A DNA stretch of 64,000 bases from Halomonas korlensis (GTDB taxonomy: Bacteria; Pseudomonadota; Gammaproteobacteria; Pseudomonadales; Halomonadaceae): positions 372,001 to 436,000 of the forward strand of contig NZ_FPBP01000001.1 in the NCBI RefSeq assembly GCF_900116705.1, written 5' to 3'. Position 1 is the stretch's first letter. Each line of letters opens with the position of its first letter. Both the position numbers and the translations under genes were made by a program. Under the pieces are notes generated by a model that searched no databases, was not told the DNA's origin, and worked only from the letters and a program-made list of their open reading frames with translations. Below, piece by piece: positions 20,946-30,670 of this stretch.

Positions 20946-22011
20946 GCGCCTCCCGTTTCAACAGCTCACTTTCTTTCATGACAACCGGTTTCTCGTCGAC
21001 GTCGCGCAGAAAGATCATGTCGTCCTCGAAGGTGTAGTGCCGATAGGCGGTAGAGAACGCTTCGGGGTTCAGGCTGGCTTCCAGGTAATCAAGCGGCAAG
21101 TTGGCGCCCGCCTTGGCCAGGACCGACATGAAGGCGACGAACCTCACGTTGATTTCGGTGATCATTGGCTGGCCATTTGCCGCTTCCTTGAGGTCCGCCG
21201 TAAACACCCCATGCGGTTTAACCCCATGTTGGTGAAACACCTCCCTGATGGCGTCATCCGCAATATCGACCAGATGGCGGTCGTTGATCAGGCGCCCGAA
21301 GGAGGTATTGCCGGTGATACCGGACGGCGACACCTTGGCCATGATGTATTCCAGCCGCTCGGCACACGCCGAGCGCAGAAGCCGTCCATCGAAATAGAGC
21401 AGCTTGCAAGCCAGATTCCGCCCAGGCAGGAACTCGGAGGCAATAAACTCCCCGACGGTAGGATTGATGCGCATCCATTCATCGAGCTCTCCTCGGCTGC
21501 CTACCTTCAGGGAACCAAGACCACTCGAGCCGACAGTGGAGCGCACCCAGAAGGGATAAGGTAACGACAGCTCGCCAATATCTGCTCCGTTGGAGAAGTT
21601 GGCATGCGCGGGTATGTAATGCTTGTTGTACAGCGCGTCATGCATCGCTTTCTTGTCGATCAGCACGCGGCTCGTCTGATAGTCAGGCACGAACGCCTTG
21701 CAGGGCAGCGCCTGTGCATCCTTGGCCTTGGCCCAGACCAGCACCTCGGTTTCGGGCATGACCACGGCGAACGCAATCTCATGCTTGTCGACGAGACGCC
21801 CGATAGCCGGCCAGTAATCTTCACTGGAAGACTCCGGCACTACATGGGTCTCGATGTAGCTGTCTCGGTCATAAAGACCAATGGCCAAGGGGTTCGAATC
21901 GACTCCCACGAAGCGATAGCGTTCACATCCCGAGTCGAGGATCGATCTGACGAAGCTACGAGGGGTGGGCCCGCCCACCCCTGTCACAAGCACGTTGATC
22001 CTGTCACCCAT
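20935..22011 (-). CDS. ATP-grasp ligase, carbamoyl-phosphate-synthase-like
   Basis: A 358-residue cytoplasmic protein with a PreATP-grasp N-terminal domain (NVLVTGVGGPTPRSFVRSIL), a central region FWVRSTVGSSGLGSLKV like the ATP-binding loop, and ITEINVRF near residue 300 as the metal-binding acid/asparagine strand. Such enzymes join a carboxylate to an amine using ATP. Its overlap with both the aminotransferase (11 bases) and the initiating transferase (8 bases) suggests it acts on the first sugar, perhaps adding an amino acid to the new amino group where Campylobacter uses the acetyltransferase PglD. That role is inference. The precise substrate is unknown. Confidence 0.8.
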   Translation of the reverse strand: MGDRINVLVTGVGGPTPRSFVRSILDSGCERYRFVGVDSNPLAIGLYDRDSYIETHVVPESSSEDYWPAIGRLVDKHEIAFAVVMPETEVLVWAKAKDAQALPCKAFVPDYQTSRVLIDKKAMHDALYNKHYIPAHANFSNGADIGELSLPYPFWVRSTVGSSGLGSLKVGSRGELDEWMRINPTVGEFIASEFLPGRNLACKLLYFDGRLLRSACAERLEYIMAKVSPSGITGNTSFGRLINDRHLVDIADDAIREVFHQHGVKPHGVFTADLKEAANGQPMITEINVRFVAFMSVLAKAGANLPLDYLEASLNPEAFSTAYRHYTFEDDMIFLRDVDEKPVVMKESELLKREAHDD

Positions 22012-22627
22012 TTTCGTTGATCCTATTGTTGGTTGATTTCGCTCCCTGAAATCGGGGCATGCCTACCTCATTGGCGTGGGAGATACCCTCGCGGCTGAAC
22101 ACCTTCTTGACCGTCAGTAACAGGATCCAGATATCCAACCGAAGAGACTGGTGATCGACGTACCAGACGTCGAAAAGGAACTTTTCCTCCCAGCTAATGG
22201 CATTGCGTCCGTTCACCTGGGCCCAGCCGGTAACGCCGGGACGAACCTCGTGACGACGAAACTGTTCGGGAGTGTAGAGTGGCAAGTAATCCATCAGCAG
22301 AGGACGCGGCCCCACCAGGCTCATATCGCCCAGGAGGACGTTCCATAACTCGGGTAGCTCATCCAGGCTGGAGGAACGCAGCATGCTGCCAAAGCGGGTA
22401 AGTCGCTGCGCCGACGGCAACAGCTCGCCGTTGGCATCCCGGATGTCGCGCATGGACCTGAACTTGACCAGTCGGAAGGGCTGGCCATCAAGGCCAGGAC
22501 GCACCTGTCTGAAGAGCACGGGGGAACCGAGTTTCCAGCGAACCAGGATGGCGACGATGAGCATGACCGGCGACAAAACGATCAATAACAGGGCAGCTAC
22601 GCTCACATCAAAAAGGCGCTTGATCAT
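22004..22627 (-). CDS. PglC-like phosphoglycosyl transferase (initiating enzyme)
   Basis: A 207-residue monotopic enzyme that should transfer the modified amino-sugar phosphate to undecaprenyl phosphate and start the repeat unit. The membrane segment is at residues 8-30. VKFRSMRD (54-61), the catalytic Asp89-Glu90 pair in DELPELWNVLLGDMSLVGPRP, and RPGVTGWAQVNGRN are all intact. Compared with the enzyme at 1178-1783 it is closer to the PglC/bacillosamine type in the GWAQVNGRN region. It overlaps the glycosyltransferase upstream by four bases and the ATP-grasp gene downstream by eight, so the genes form one unit. Confidence 0.93.
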   Translation of the reverse strand: MIKRLFDVSVAALLLIVLSPVMLIVAILVRWKLGSPVLFRQVRPGLDGQPFRLVKFRSMRDIRDANGELLPSAQRLTRFGSMLRSSSLDELPELWNVLLGDMSLVGPRPLLMDYLPLYTPEQFRRHEVRPGVTGWAQVNGRNAISWEEKFLFDVWYVDHQSLRLDIWILLLTVKKVFSREGISHANEVGMPRFQGAKSTNNRINENG

Positions 22628-23751
22628 GAAATCCCCATTTCCTTGAGCATGACGGCATTGACCTTGCGTACGTCATATTTGCGAAGGGCCTGTTCGCGCG
22701 AGCGACGGCCCATGGTGCTGACAAGTTGCGGCGATACGAGGAAGGCTCGCATGGCATTGGTCAATTCATCGGCATTGCGCGGCTGGACCAGATAGCCATT
22801 TTCCCCCTCGATGACAGTTTCGCGGCAGCCCGGGGTATCGGTGGTGATCACGGCACGCCCCATCGCCAATGCTTCCAGGATGGTTCTGGGTACTCCCTCT
22901 CGATAGAAAGTGGGCAGCACAAACACGCTGGAAGCCCCCAGTGCATCTCGGACGTCATCTTGCTTGCCAAGGTAAGTAATGACGCCGTCATCGACCCACT
23001 TGGTGAGTTCCTGGGGCGTGATCGAATTGGGATTGCTGTCGAGGTCGCCGACCAGAATGAAGCTGGCCTCGGGAAATTCCACCTTGAGGCGATAGGCGGC
23101 TTCAGCGTACTCGCGAACCCCCTTGTCGATCAGCAGCCGGGCGATCAGCAGAAAGGCAACCTTGGCTGGGTAAGGACGCGGGGCGTAATGCTCGATGTCC
23201 ACTCCCGAGCCGTTAACCACCACCGAAGGTGTTACACCATTCAGCACGCCCAGTTCACGAAACAAGGCCTGATCGTCGGGGTTCTGAAAGAACACCTTAT
23301 GGGTGAAACGCAGCGACTGCCGATAGAGGTTGGTGGCGATGCGACTTATCAAGCGTTGCTTGTGGCTATCGCTGTGGCCCGAGAAGGAATAGCCAAGCCC
23401 GGTGATCAAGGCGAAACGCTGGCGACAACCGGCCATGGCAGCGGCCAGGGTACCGAAGATCACTGGCTTGATGGTGTAGCCGAGCACGTAGTCGGGTTTG
23501 ATGACCCGCATGAGCCGAAATAACCCCAATAATGTGCGTAGATCATCCAGGGGGCTCATGCCGGTGCGCTTGAGAAAGATATCGTGCACATGGGCACCCT
23601 TTTGCTCGAGTTGCACTCGAATTTCGCTATCCATCGGCAGATCAGGACCCGCGGCATGGATCGTCAAACCCTGGCTGACAAGATCGGATATGAGATGACC
23701 TCGAAAACTGACCAGCGAGCGCGGTGCGCCGGCAATGATAAGAAATTTCAT
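22624..23751 (-). CDS. Family 4 glycosyltransferase, PglA-like
   Basis: A 375-residue GT-B enzyme that most likely adds the second sugar to the undecaprenyl-linked acceptor. It starts MKFLIIAGAPRSLVSFRGHL. It resembles PglA in the acceptor region (LNPDF-like pattern at VIKPDYVLGYTIKPV and ALITGLGYSF) and has the GT4 donor motif EGVPRTILEALAMGRAV near residue 290. The frame is open to 23787, but ATG 23751 follows AAGGA at five bases and begins one base after the stop of the preceding gene. Its donor sugar cannot be told from sequence. Confidence 0.88.
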   Translation of the reverse strand: MKFLIIAGAPRSLVSFRGHLISDLVSQGLTIHAAGPDLPMDSEIRVQLEQKGAHVHDIFLKRTGMSPLDDLRTLLGLFRLMRVIKPDYVLGYTIKPVIFGTLAAAMAGCRQRFALITGLGYSFSGHSDSHKQRLISRIATNLYRQSLRFTHKVFFQNPDDQALFRELGVLNGVTPSVVVNGSGVDIEHYAPRPYPAKVAFLLIARLLIDKGVREYAEAAYRLKVEFPEASFILVGDLDSNPNSITPQELTKWVDDGVITYLGKQDDVRDALGASSVFVLPTFYREGVPRTILEALAMGRAVITTDTPGCRETVIEGENGYLVQPRNADELTNAMRAFLVSPQLVSTMGRRSREQALRKYDVRKVNAVMLKEMGIS

Positions 23752-23752
23752 G

Positions 23753-24898
23753 TCAATCCTTGGAGTCGAGGCAACTCGCCCAGACACTATCGAAAGAAGT
23801 CACCATCTTGTCGATGGTGAAATTGTCCTTTATTCGTGCAACGGACGATGCCTGACGCCCTGCCCAGCGATCGGGAAAATCCATACGTTCGACCAGTGCC
23901 GCCTGAATGGCATCGGCGAGCTTGCAAGGCTCCTTGGGAGGCACCACCCAGCCAGTCTCACCGATGATCATCGCCGTATCACCGACATCCGTGCCCACAC
24001 ATGGTGTGCCGCAAGCCATGGCTTCGGCGATCACATTGGGGAAGGCTTCACCAAATGAGCTCGAGAGAATATGAAGATCCAGACAATTCATGATGACCGG
24101 AATATCCGAGCGAATCCCCATCAGGCGAATCCGAGAGGTCAGATCCAGCTCCGCGATCCGCTTTACGAGAAAGAGGTTTTGGTCATCGAGGCCACTTCCT
24201 ACCAGTAGGCAGCTAAAACCATGACCGCGGCTCTTCACTTCGGCCAACGCCATGAGTAGATTTTCATGGTCCTTCTGCGTGTTGTATCGCCCCACCATTC
24301 CCAGAACCGGCCACCGTAAATCTTCTCCCGACAGCACGTCGTCTCGCCTGCCATCAGGCTCTCCAAAAGGATGAAAAGCGGACAGGTCATAGCCGTTGGG
24401 AATGACCACCATCTTCTCGGAACGGTAGCCAAGCGACGCATGGAGCCTGGCCGCTTCATGAGCACAGCAGACGATTCGGTTGGGTATTAGGCCGGAGAGC
24501 CGCGCGCAGAGCCTGGCGGTAATGATGGAGGAGCGTGAGCTTTGGCCCGTTTCCAACGCAGTGTGGCGGATACCCCAACAAACGTGTCGAACCCCGGCTA
24601 GACGCGCGCATATCCCTCCAATAAGATCGGGATGATACATCCACGTCTGCACCAGATCCGGTCGATACTGCCTGAGGTGTTTCCACAACCTCACCATCCC
24701 CGAGAGCAAGCCGTCCTTGCGGGTAAAGCCCAGCGATTCGACAGCGATGCCTTGCTGCCTGAGGCGTTCCTCGTAATCCCCACCGCCGATCATGGCGATG
24801 ATAGTATGCTGATTCGCTGTATCATTCGTGCAGAGGCGGCACAGAGCAGACTGAGCGCCGCCGGGATACAGGCTGGTGATGACATGAAGAATGTGCAT
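23753..24898 (-). CDS. Family 4 glycosyltransferase
   Basis: A 381-residue GT-B enzyme. The N-terminal motif HVITSLYPGGAQSALCRL is typical of GT4 acceptor domains, and FGEAFPNVIAEAMACGTPCVGTD near residue 290 is the donor-binding E-x7-E region. A frame extends to TTG 24937, but ATG 24898 gives the normal GT4 N-terminus; the ribosome binding site is weak. It should add a sugar to the growing lipid-linked repeat on the cytoplasmic face. Neighbouring gene starts are nearly contiguous, so it belongs to the same operon. Confidence 0.87.
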   Translation of the reverse strand: MHILHVITSLYPGGAQSALCRLCTNDTANQHTIIAMIGGGDYEERLRQQGIAVESLGFTRKDGLLSGMVRLWKHLRQYRPDLVQTWMYHPDLIGGICARLAGVRHVCWGIRHTALETGQSSRSSIITARLCARLSGLIPNRIVCCAHEAARLHASLGYRSEKMVVIPNGYDLSAFHPFGEPDGRRDDVLSGEDLRWPVLGMVGRYNTQKDHENLLMALAEVKSRGHGFSCLLVGSGLDDQNLFLVKRIAELDLTSRIRLMGIRSDIPVIMNCLDLHILSSSFGEAFPNVIAEAMACGTPCVGTDVGDTAMIIGETGWVVPPKEPCKLADAIQAALVERMDFPDRWAGRQASSVARIKDNFTIDKMVTSFDSVWASCLDSKD

Positions 24899-24952
24899 AG
24901 CGTTACCGGAGTGTCCTGTAATGAAAAGTCTCAACAATAGGCAAACTTCCGG

Positions 24953-25822
24953 CTACATCGCGGGGTCAAGTTCCCATAGCTTTCCCATCCATTTATCGTA
25001 AATAATGGAGGAAAAACGTGATCGACCAGCGCCATGCGCAAAGGTGATCTCTCCGAAATAGATAACTCCATCGACGTTATAAAGATCAACGCGAGCATAG
25101 GAAAACGGCTGGCCCAGTGTCTTGGCAATCTCAAGCATCTTCACGTAATTTTCCGGTCGCTCAAGAGTGGTCTTCAAGCACGGATGGGTCAGCGAGAAAG
25201 GCAGCCAGTTAAGCTCTTCATCAAAAAAAGAACGGTGCGCATGGCCGTATCGGTCATAGTCAATATGCAGCAGAACTGTCTGCTCACCCTTCTTCTTGTG
25301 GTTGAAGACATGAAATTTATAATCCCAAAGGTCGTCACCGTTGGACGTTTTTAGCTTTTTTTCAACCAGCACTGCCGGTTGGATGTGGCTGTACCAAGGC
25401 TCCAGTTTCATCCGACCGTAATCGACGGTGAGTTGATGATTGATGTTATCGCAGACCGACCGGACCCTGTCGTCCGGATCGGCTGGAGAAAGAAACTGGA
25501 CCGGACCTGAGTTATGATTAGCCTTGACTACCAAGGCACCATGCTTGTCGAGCAACTTCCGGGCGTCGAGAGGTGAGAGTCGATCTCCGACAAAAACATT
25601 GTCAATTACGTATTCGCGCCCCACTTTTTCAGCCACATACTCCTTGACGGCGATCTTGTCGGCGCAGGTAATGAAAAGCGGATTCTTCCAGTTAAATTTA
25701 CGGTGGTTGATCTTCTGGTTGTAGGTAACCGGGTGCTTGAAGCGGGGATAATACCCGGCACGCGCGATGAAGGCGGCGCGCTCGCGAATGGCAGTGGGAA
25801 CCAGCCGATAAATCTTTTTCAT
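24953..25822 (-). CDS. TupA-like ATP-grasp protein
   Basis: A 289-residue protein of the TupA-like ATP-grasp family (TupA takes part in teichuronopeptide synthesis in alkaliphilic Bacillus). The N-terminal phrase KHPVTYNQKINHRKFNWK followed by FITCADKIAVKEYV, and the central VVKANHNSG, are characteristic. Near the C-terminus, FSYARVDLYNVDGVIYFGEITF supplies the acidic metal-binding residues. Known relatives sit in polysaccharide loci and are thought to attach amino acids or glycerate-like groups. It is the second ATP-grasp gene in this operon. Codon use and base composition are slightly more AT-rich than in the core genes. Confidence 0.85.
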   Translation of the reverse strand: MKKIYRLVPTAIRERAAFIARAGYYPRFKHPVTYNQKINHRKFNWKNPLFITCADKIAVKEYVAEKVGREYVIDNVFVGDRLSPLDARKLLDKHGALVVKANHNSGPVQFLSPADPDDRVRSVCDNINHQLTVDYGRMKLEPWYSHIQPAVLVEKKLKTSNGDDLWDYKFHVFNHKKKGEQTVLLHIDYDRYGHAHRSFFDEELNWLPFSLTHPCLKTTLERPENYVKMLEIAKTLGQPFSYARVDLYNVDGVIYFGEITFAHGAGRSRFSSIIYDKWMGKLWELDPAM

Positions 25823-25868
25823 GTCATCTTCCTAAGGTACTACGTCATCACGTTTCGCTATGAGCGCA

Positions 25869-26813
25869 TTAATCTGCCTGAAAGCGTCGATGCATGGCTT
25901 CAAGAACACCGAATGGCATCAACGAGATCAGTGTCCATTTCAGGCAATAAGGAATATCGTCGGCCCAGTAGAACGACCCAGGCAGTAATGACAATGGAAG
26001 TGACATTCGCTTCTTCTTCTTCTGCAGCCACACATACTTGACCATCTTGTTGCTATAGCGCTTGAGCCATTTTTCATCCCTGTGGCTGACATAGGGCCCG
26101 AGCTCATTCACCATCTCGCGGAAGAGGTCTATGGAGGGCGTGGAGTTGACCGATACCGAGGCGGCATCACGATAGGAGATGGAGGCGATATGCGGTGACC
26201 ACACCATGCGCTGCATCCTGGCCAGCAGCTCAACCCAGGCATAGAGATCACCTGAGCGTTCGGTACGCCCTTCAGGGAAGACGGTATGACTGAACAGGGC
26301 GTCTCGTTTGAGTAGAACAGCGTTTGTTCCCATGGCACGCCAACCCTTGCAGGCAAACTTCAGATAGTCAGAGAGAGTAAGTACCTGAGGCCCTTCTGAT
26401 ATAAAATGCTTCGCGAAGGAATCAAGCGTCTGTTTAGTACCGACCTGGCTGATACGGGCCGAGCAGATGATCGGAATATCAACAAATTCACCAGCAATGT
26501 CCATGGCATCGGCGAGATGCTCCGGGAACCAGGCATCATCTGCATCCAGTAAGGCCACCCAGTCTCCCGTGGCATGCCGGATGCCGTGATTCCTGGCGGC
26601 GTAACCACCCGGACCGGAGGTAGTTCTCCTGAGTACCCTGATGCGTGCGTCGTCGAATTCCGCCACCCTTTCAAGGCTGCCATCCTTGGAAGCATCATCA
26701 ACAATCAACAGCTCCAGGTCCGGATACGTCTGGTCCAGAACGGACTGAATTGCGCGTGACACATACTGTTCCTTGTTATAGACAGGCATCACGACAGTGA
26801 CGAGCGGACGCAT
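25869..26813 (-). CDS. Family 2 glycosyltransferase
   Basis: A 314-residue GT-A enzyme. VTVVMPVYNKEQYVSRAIQS at the N-terminus, LLIVDDASKDGS and the DxD region ALLDADDAW near residue 100 are the family marks. No transmembrane helices are needed, though the C-terminal basic stretch KKKKRMSLPLSLLPGSFYW may sit on the membrane. ATG 26813 is chosen because the upstream in-frame ATG (26825) forms part of its own GGAG ribosome binding site. Donor and acceptor are unknown. Confidence 0.87.
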   Translation of the reverse strand: MRPLVTVVMPVYNKEQYVSRAIQSVLDQTYPDLELLIVDDASKDGSLERVAEFDDARIRVLRRTTSGPGGYAARNHGIRHATGDWVALLDADDAWFPEHLADAMDIAGEFVDIPIICSARISQVGTKQTLDSFAKHFISEGPQVLTLSDYLKFACKGWRAMGTNAVLLKRDALFSHTVFPEGRTERSGDLYAWVELLARMQRMVWSPHIASISYRDAASVSVNSTPSIDLFREMVNELGPYVSHRDEKWLKRYSNKMVKYVWLQKKKKRMSLPLSLLPGSFYWADDIPYCLKWTLISLMPFGVLEAMHRRFQAD

Positions 26814-26882
26814 GAAAATCTCCATAAAATGATATTGGATAACGGAACGCTGACAAGGCGGCGAACAACAAGAAGCACTCTT

Positions 26883-28220
26883 TCAGTAGGCAGGTTCGCG
26901 CTCTCTCTGGTCGGCATAAAAAGGCGAAGAGAAGGTGTAGCAAAGTCCCATGCCGATAATCATCCACATCATCCTTGCCGAGTATCCCTTGAAAATGAAG
27001 GGCTCCTTTATTTCGGCAATAAACATGATAATCATGAAAACGATCCAGAAGCTCTTGTAATGGGTGATCATCAATACATACCTGGCCAGATAGGCAACAA
27101 ACAGGTAAAAAGCGATTGTCAACGGAATACCCAAGGCCGTGAACATGCGCATATAGCCCGCATCAACGCGGCGAACCAGGTCGAAGCCGCCCGTGTGGGC
27201 CCCTACACCAAAAAATAGTTTGGCCCATTGATCTGACATGGCAAACATATCTATCAGCGATGTTGTCGTTCCCTCCTGCTCTAGCCCTTCGACACCTTGG
27301 TACAGGAAACTGATTGAGTAGGAAAGCACGCTGTCAGGATACAGCAGGGCAAGCATCGGTGGGGCAACAACCACAATAGCCGTGACACTGGCATAAATCA
27401 GCACCCGTCGCATTGATACTTTTTCTTTTGATAGCATGAGATTGAGGATGTGAAACAGGACGATGCCAATGAAACCCACCACAATGCCGGTCCGGCCGAT
27501 GAACAGCAGCGACGTGAAGATTGTTATCGAAGCCACCAAAAAGTAAATAAAACTTATCTTGCGCTTGATGTATAACGCCTGGAGCAATACGAGGATAGTG
27601 CCATGGAAAAGCGACAGATTAGCGGCGCCGCCTGACGCGATACCGCGTAGCCGATACTCCCTCGTCAAATAGTTGATGTTGGAATTTTCGGGCAGGTAGA
27701 GGATAGACTCGACGAGGGCACGGAACGCCGGGAACTGATATTCCAGCAAAATAATTGCGGAATTAACGAAAACCACGAAAACGATGAGCTTGAAGCACAG
27801 TGTCAATGCCTGATCCATGTCTAGAGCCTTCTGGATCAAATAGAAGGCTAACACGAACCCAATCATTATATAGACGCCTACTTGGATAACGTAGTTCTGG
27901 AAAGACGTACTGAAGGCTTCCATGTAGAAGATAATGACGACGAGGTTATATAGACAGAAAAAACATAGTGCGATAAAGGTCAGCAGCAGAGGCATCTGCT
28001 GCAGCGACCTGGCGGCAAGAAGTGGGTGCATACCCAGGAAGAGCACGATTGCAATCATGCCACCGTGAAGTAGCATCCCGCCCAAATTGAAATAAGGGCT
28101 CAGCAAATAGAGGTACAGAAATAGCGTCAACACGAAAATGCTTCGATAGGTGAATCCGTGTATATACCGGAGCCCCCCATGAAAGCTGTCGACATCCACT
28201 GTTCTTTTTGAATATCTCAC
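26883..28220 (-). CDS. wzy: Wzy-type O-antigen/capsule polymerase
   Basis: A 445-residue polytopic protein with roughly ten to twelve hydrophobic helices and a larger periplasmic loop at about residues 330-375 (GVEGLEQEGTTTSLIDMFAMS), which is the usual Wzy layout. Wzy proteins share little sequence, so the call rests on topology, length and position between wzc and the glycosyltransferases. It would join undecaprenyl-linked repeats into polymer in the periplasm. The gene is more AT-rich than its neighbours, as polymerase genes commonly are. Confidence 0.75.
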   Translation of the reverse strand: MRYSKRTVDVDSFHGGLRYIHGFTYRSIFVLTLFLYLYLLSPYFNLGGMLLHGGMIAIVLFLGMHPLLAARSLQQMPLLLTFIALCFFCLYNLVVIIFYMEAFSTSFQNYVIQVGVYIMIGFVLAFYLIQKALDMDQALTLCFKLIVFVVFVNSAIILLEYQFPAFRALVESILYLPENSNINYLTREYRLRGIASGGAANLSLFHGTILVLLQALYIKRKISFIYFLVASITIFTSLLFIGRTGIVVGFIGIVLFHILNLMLSKEKVSMRRVLIYASVTAIVVVAPPMLALLYPDSVLSYSISFLYQGVEGLEQEGTTTSLIDMFAMSDQWAKLFFGVGAHTGGFDLVRRVDAGYMRMFTALGIPLTIAFYLFVAYLARYVLMITHYKSFWIVFMIIMFIAEIKEPFIFKGYSARMMWMIIGMGLCYTFSSPFYADQREREPAY

Positions 28221-28323
28221 GGCAATCTACCTTCAGGTTTCTGCACTCAGTGGCTTGATATTCCCAACCTGCGAAACTGGACCCGAGAACGGAATTCATC
28301 ATTTCAATCCCGGGCCCAACTGA

Positions 28324-30564
28324 CTACTTGTAGGAGTAACTGTAATAGCCGTAACCGTAGCTGATGGCGGCAGTCTTCTCGATGGCGTTGAGGATGCAGC
28401 CCTTCACATGAACACCGGTGTTCTCGAGACGACGAACGGCGATCTTGACCTCACGCGGGGGGTTGACGCCGAAACGCGCCACGAGCAGCGTGGTTCCGAC
28501 GACCTTGCCGATGATGGAGGCATCGGTCACGGCCAGGATCGGCGGCGTATCGAAGAACACCAGATCGTAGTGCTGGCTAACCTCATTCACCATTTCCGCA
28601 AAGTTCTTGCGCATCAGCAGCTCGGAGGGATTTGGCGGCGCCACTCCGCGTGTCATGTAGTGCAGGCCAGGCACATCGGACTGACGGATCGCCTTGTCGA
28701 CCGGCAGCTTGCCTGAGATCACCTCGGACAGGCCATTTTCTGACTTGTCATTGAAGGTGAAGTGCAGGTTACCCTTGCGCATGTCCGCGTCGATGATCAG
28801 CACCTTCTGACCCGCCTGGGCACAGACAAACGCCAGATTGATGGTCACGAAGCTCTTGCCGATCCCAGGACTCGGACCGGTGATCATGATGGAGTTGTTG
28901 GGTGAATCCATCATGGCGAAGTGCAGGCTGGTGCGCAGGCCACGAATCGACTCAACGGCCATATCGGTTGGGTAGAGCTTGGCGAGAAAGCTGCCGATGG
29001 CATGCTTGGATATCTTATCGTTACGCTGCTTGACCCGTTTGACGAGCTTCATCTGGTCATTGGAGCGCGGTACTGTGGCGTAAACTGGGAGGTTCATATC
29101 CTCCAACTGTTCAGCGCTTTCGATACCCTTGTTTAACAACCCGCGAAGCAGAATCAGGCTGATGGCAAGCAAGAGACCCACCAGCATGGCGACGATCACG
29201 ATCAGTCCGGTATTGGGCGCGATCGGGGATGGCAGGACGGCAGCAAAGTCGATGATCCGCACATTGCCGACGGTGGCCGCCTTGGCAATATTCAGCTCCT
29301 GCATACGGTTAAGCAGCTGCACATAGATCTGCTGGGTGACCTCGACATCGCGGGTCATTCTCAGCATCTGCTGCTGGGTCTCGGGCAGGTTCTCGGTCCG
29401 GTCTTCCAGGTTAGCTCGCTCACGCTGTAGCTGAGCTTTCTTGTCGAGCAGCGCGGCGTAGACCGGGTGATTCGGTGTAAAACGGCGAGACAGCTCCGAT
29501 TCCTGCATCTCGAGGTCGTTCATGCGACTCTCTATCTCAACCATGCTGGTCAAGACGTTCTGAGTCTCTTGTGTGAGGTCGACACTGTCCTGCTCGGTAC
29601 GGTAGGCGTTGAGGCTATTTTCGGCCTCTCCCAATTGCTCACGCACCCTCGGCAGTTGCTGGTCAAGAAACTCGAGGCTCTTCTCCGCTTCCGCGGCCTG
29701 GCGCGCAATGTTCTGGGCCAGGTACACCTCGGCGATGGCATTGAGCGATGACTCCACTTCATCAGGAGCGGTGCCATTAAGAACGAGTTGCAGTACGCCG
29801 GTATCGCTCTCCCCTACCTGAGTTACGGCGAACCGTGACTTCAGGCTGTTGATCGCCGACTGAGTGCTGCGCTTGGCAATGGTGAACTGAGCGCCTGCCG
29901 GTGCCAAAATCTCGCCGACCCGGATCTCGATCCAGGGGTTATCGGCCTCGATTCGCTCACCTGGCTGACCGGTCAACAGCACCTCGCCTTCAACGCCTAG
30001 AATTCGATAGCCACCGCCCTGGGTGACCTCAAGCGTCAGGGGCTGGTTGACCAGTTCCGGATCGACGCTCAGCGTTTCCACGCTGATGCTCTCACCGGCC
30101 CAGATCTCAGGCCGACCCTCGGCGAATGCCGGACGCGGGATATCGTGAACGATGGGGGCATTACCAATAACGGGAAAAACTACCGGCGAGACGCTGATAT
30201 CCAGCTTCTCCTGGCTCGCCGCCTGGCCGATGATGAGCCTCGAGCGCAGTATTTCCATCTGCGCTGCCGTTCTCGGCTCCTCTTCCATCAGCATCGCGGC
30301 GATCTCATCGGCGCCGGTAGTGGTGCCTGTCCTTTCAATCTGGACGAGAGCATCCCCTTGGTATACGGGAGTTTGAAGCATTGCGTAAACAATACCCGCG
30401 ATCCCGAACGCCAAGGTCAGAAGAATGATCTTCCACTTGTTGTCGAGCAGCATGCCCAGCATGCGCCCCAGGTCAATATTCTCTTCACCGAGAGGCATGC
30501 TGGGAGATGCTGATGCATTCGGATTGGGTTGTACGATCGTACTGTTAGTGGTCAAGCTAGTCAT
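28324..30564 (-). CDS. wzc: Tyrosine autokinase / chain-length regulator Wzc
   Basis: A 746-residue inner-membrane protein that controls polymer length and links Wzy synthesis to the Wza pore. An N-terminal Wzz domain with two membrane helices (about residues 40-60 and 445-465) encloses a periplasmic coiled-coil region with the GNVR-like end (ATVGNVRIIDFA). The cytoplasmic BY-kinase domain has Walker A GPSPGIGKS, Walker A' LIIDADMR and Walker B LVFFDTPP. The tail SYGYGYYSYSYK is the tyrosine cluster that is autophosphorylated and reset by Wzb. ATG 30564 is preferred over 30615 because a stretch like AGGGA precedes it and it begins the normal N-terminus. Confidence 0.95.
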   Translation of the reverse strand: MTSLTTNSTIVQPNPNASASPSMPLGEENIDLGRMLGMLLDNKWKIILLTLAFGIAGIVYAMLQTPVYQGDALVQIERTGTTTGADEIAAMLMEEEPRTAAQMEILRSRLIIGQAASQEKLDISVSPVVFPVIGNAPIVHDIPRPAFAEGRPEIWAGESISVETLSVDPELVNQPLTLEVTQGGGYRILGVEGEVLLTGQPGERIEADNPWIEIRVGEILAPAGAQFTIAKRSTQSAINSLKSRFAVTQVGESDTGVLQLVLNGTAPDEVESSLNAIAEVYLAQNIARQAAEAEKSLEFLDQQLPRVREQLGEAENSLNAYRTEQDSVDLTQETQNVLTSMVEIESRMNDLEMQESELSRRFTPNHPVYAALLDKKAQLQRERANLEDRTENLPETQQQMLRMTRDVEVTQQIYVQLLNRMQELNIAKAATVGNVRIIDFAAVLPSPIAPNTGLIVIVAMLVGLLLAISLILLRGLLNKGIESAEQLEDMNLPVYATVPRSNDQMKLVKRVKQRNDKISKHAIGSFLAKLYPTDMAVESIRGLRTSLHFAMMDSPNNSIMITGPSPGIGKSFVTINLAFVCAQAGQKVLIIDADMRKGNLHFTFNDKSENGLSEVISGKLPVDKAIRQSDVPGLHYMTRGVAPPNPSELLMRKNFAEMVNEVSQHYDLVFFDTPPILAVTDASIIGKVVGTTLLVARFGVNPPREVKIAVRRLENTGVHVKGCILNAIEKTAAISYGYGYYSYSYK

Positions 30565-30670
30565 GTTGATGTCATCCCTAGGAGGGTGAGGATGAATATC
30601 TCTCTGGAAGGCCATGGCTGGGTATCATGACAACCGCATGCGGTTGTCATGATACGAAAGCCCCAAGGGA

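Noticed and set aside
21046..21053. GGCGGTAG, core of an ops element
   Set aside because: Inside the ATP-grasp coding region on the opposite strand and lacking the rest of the consensus.
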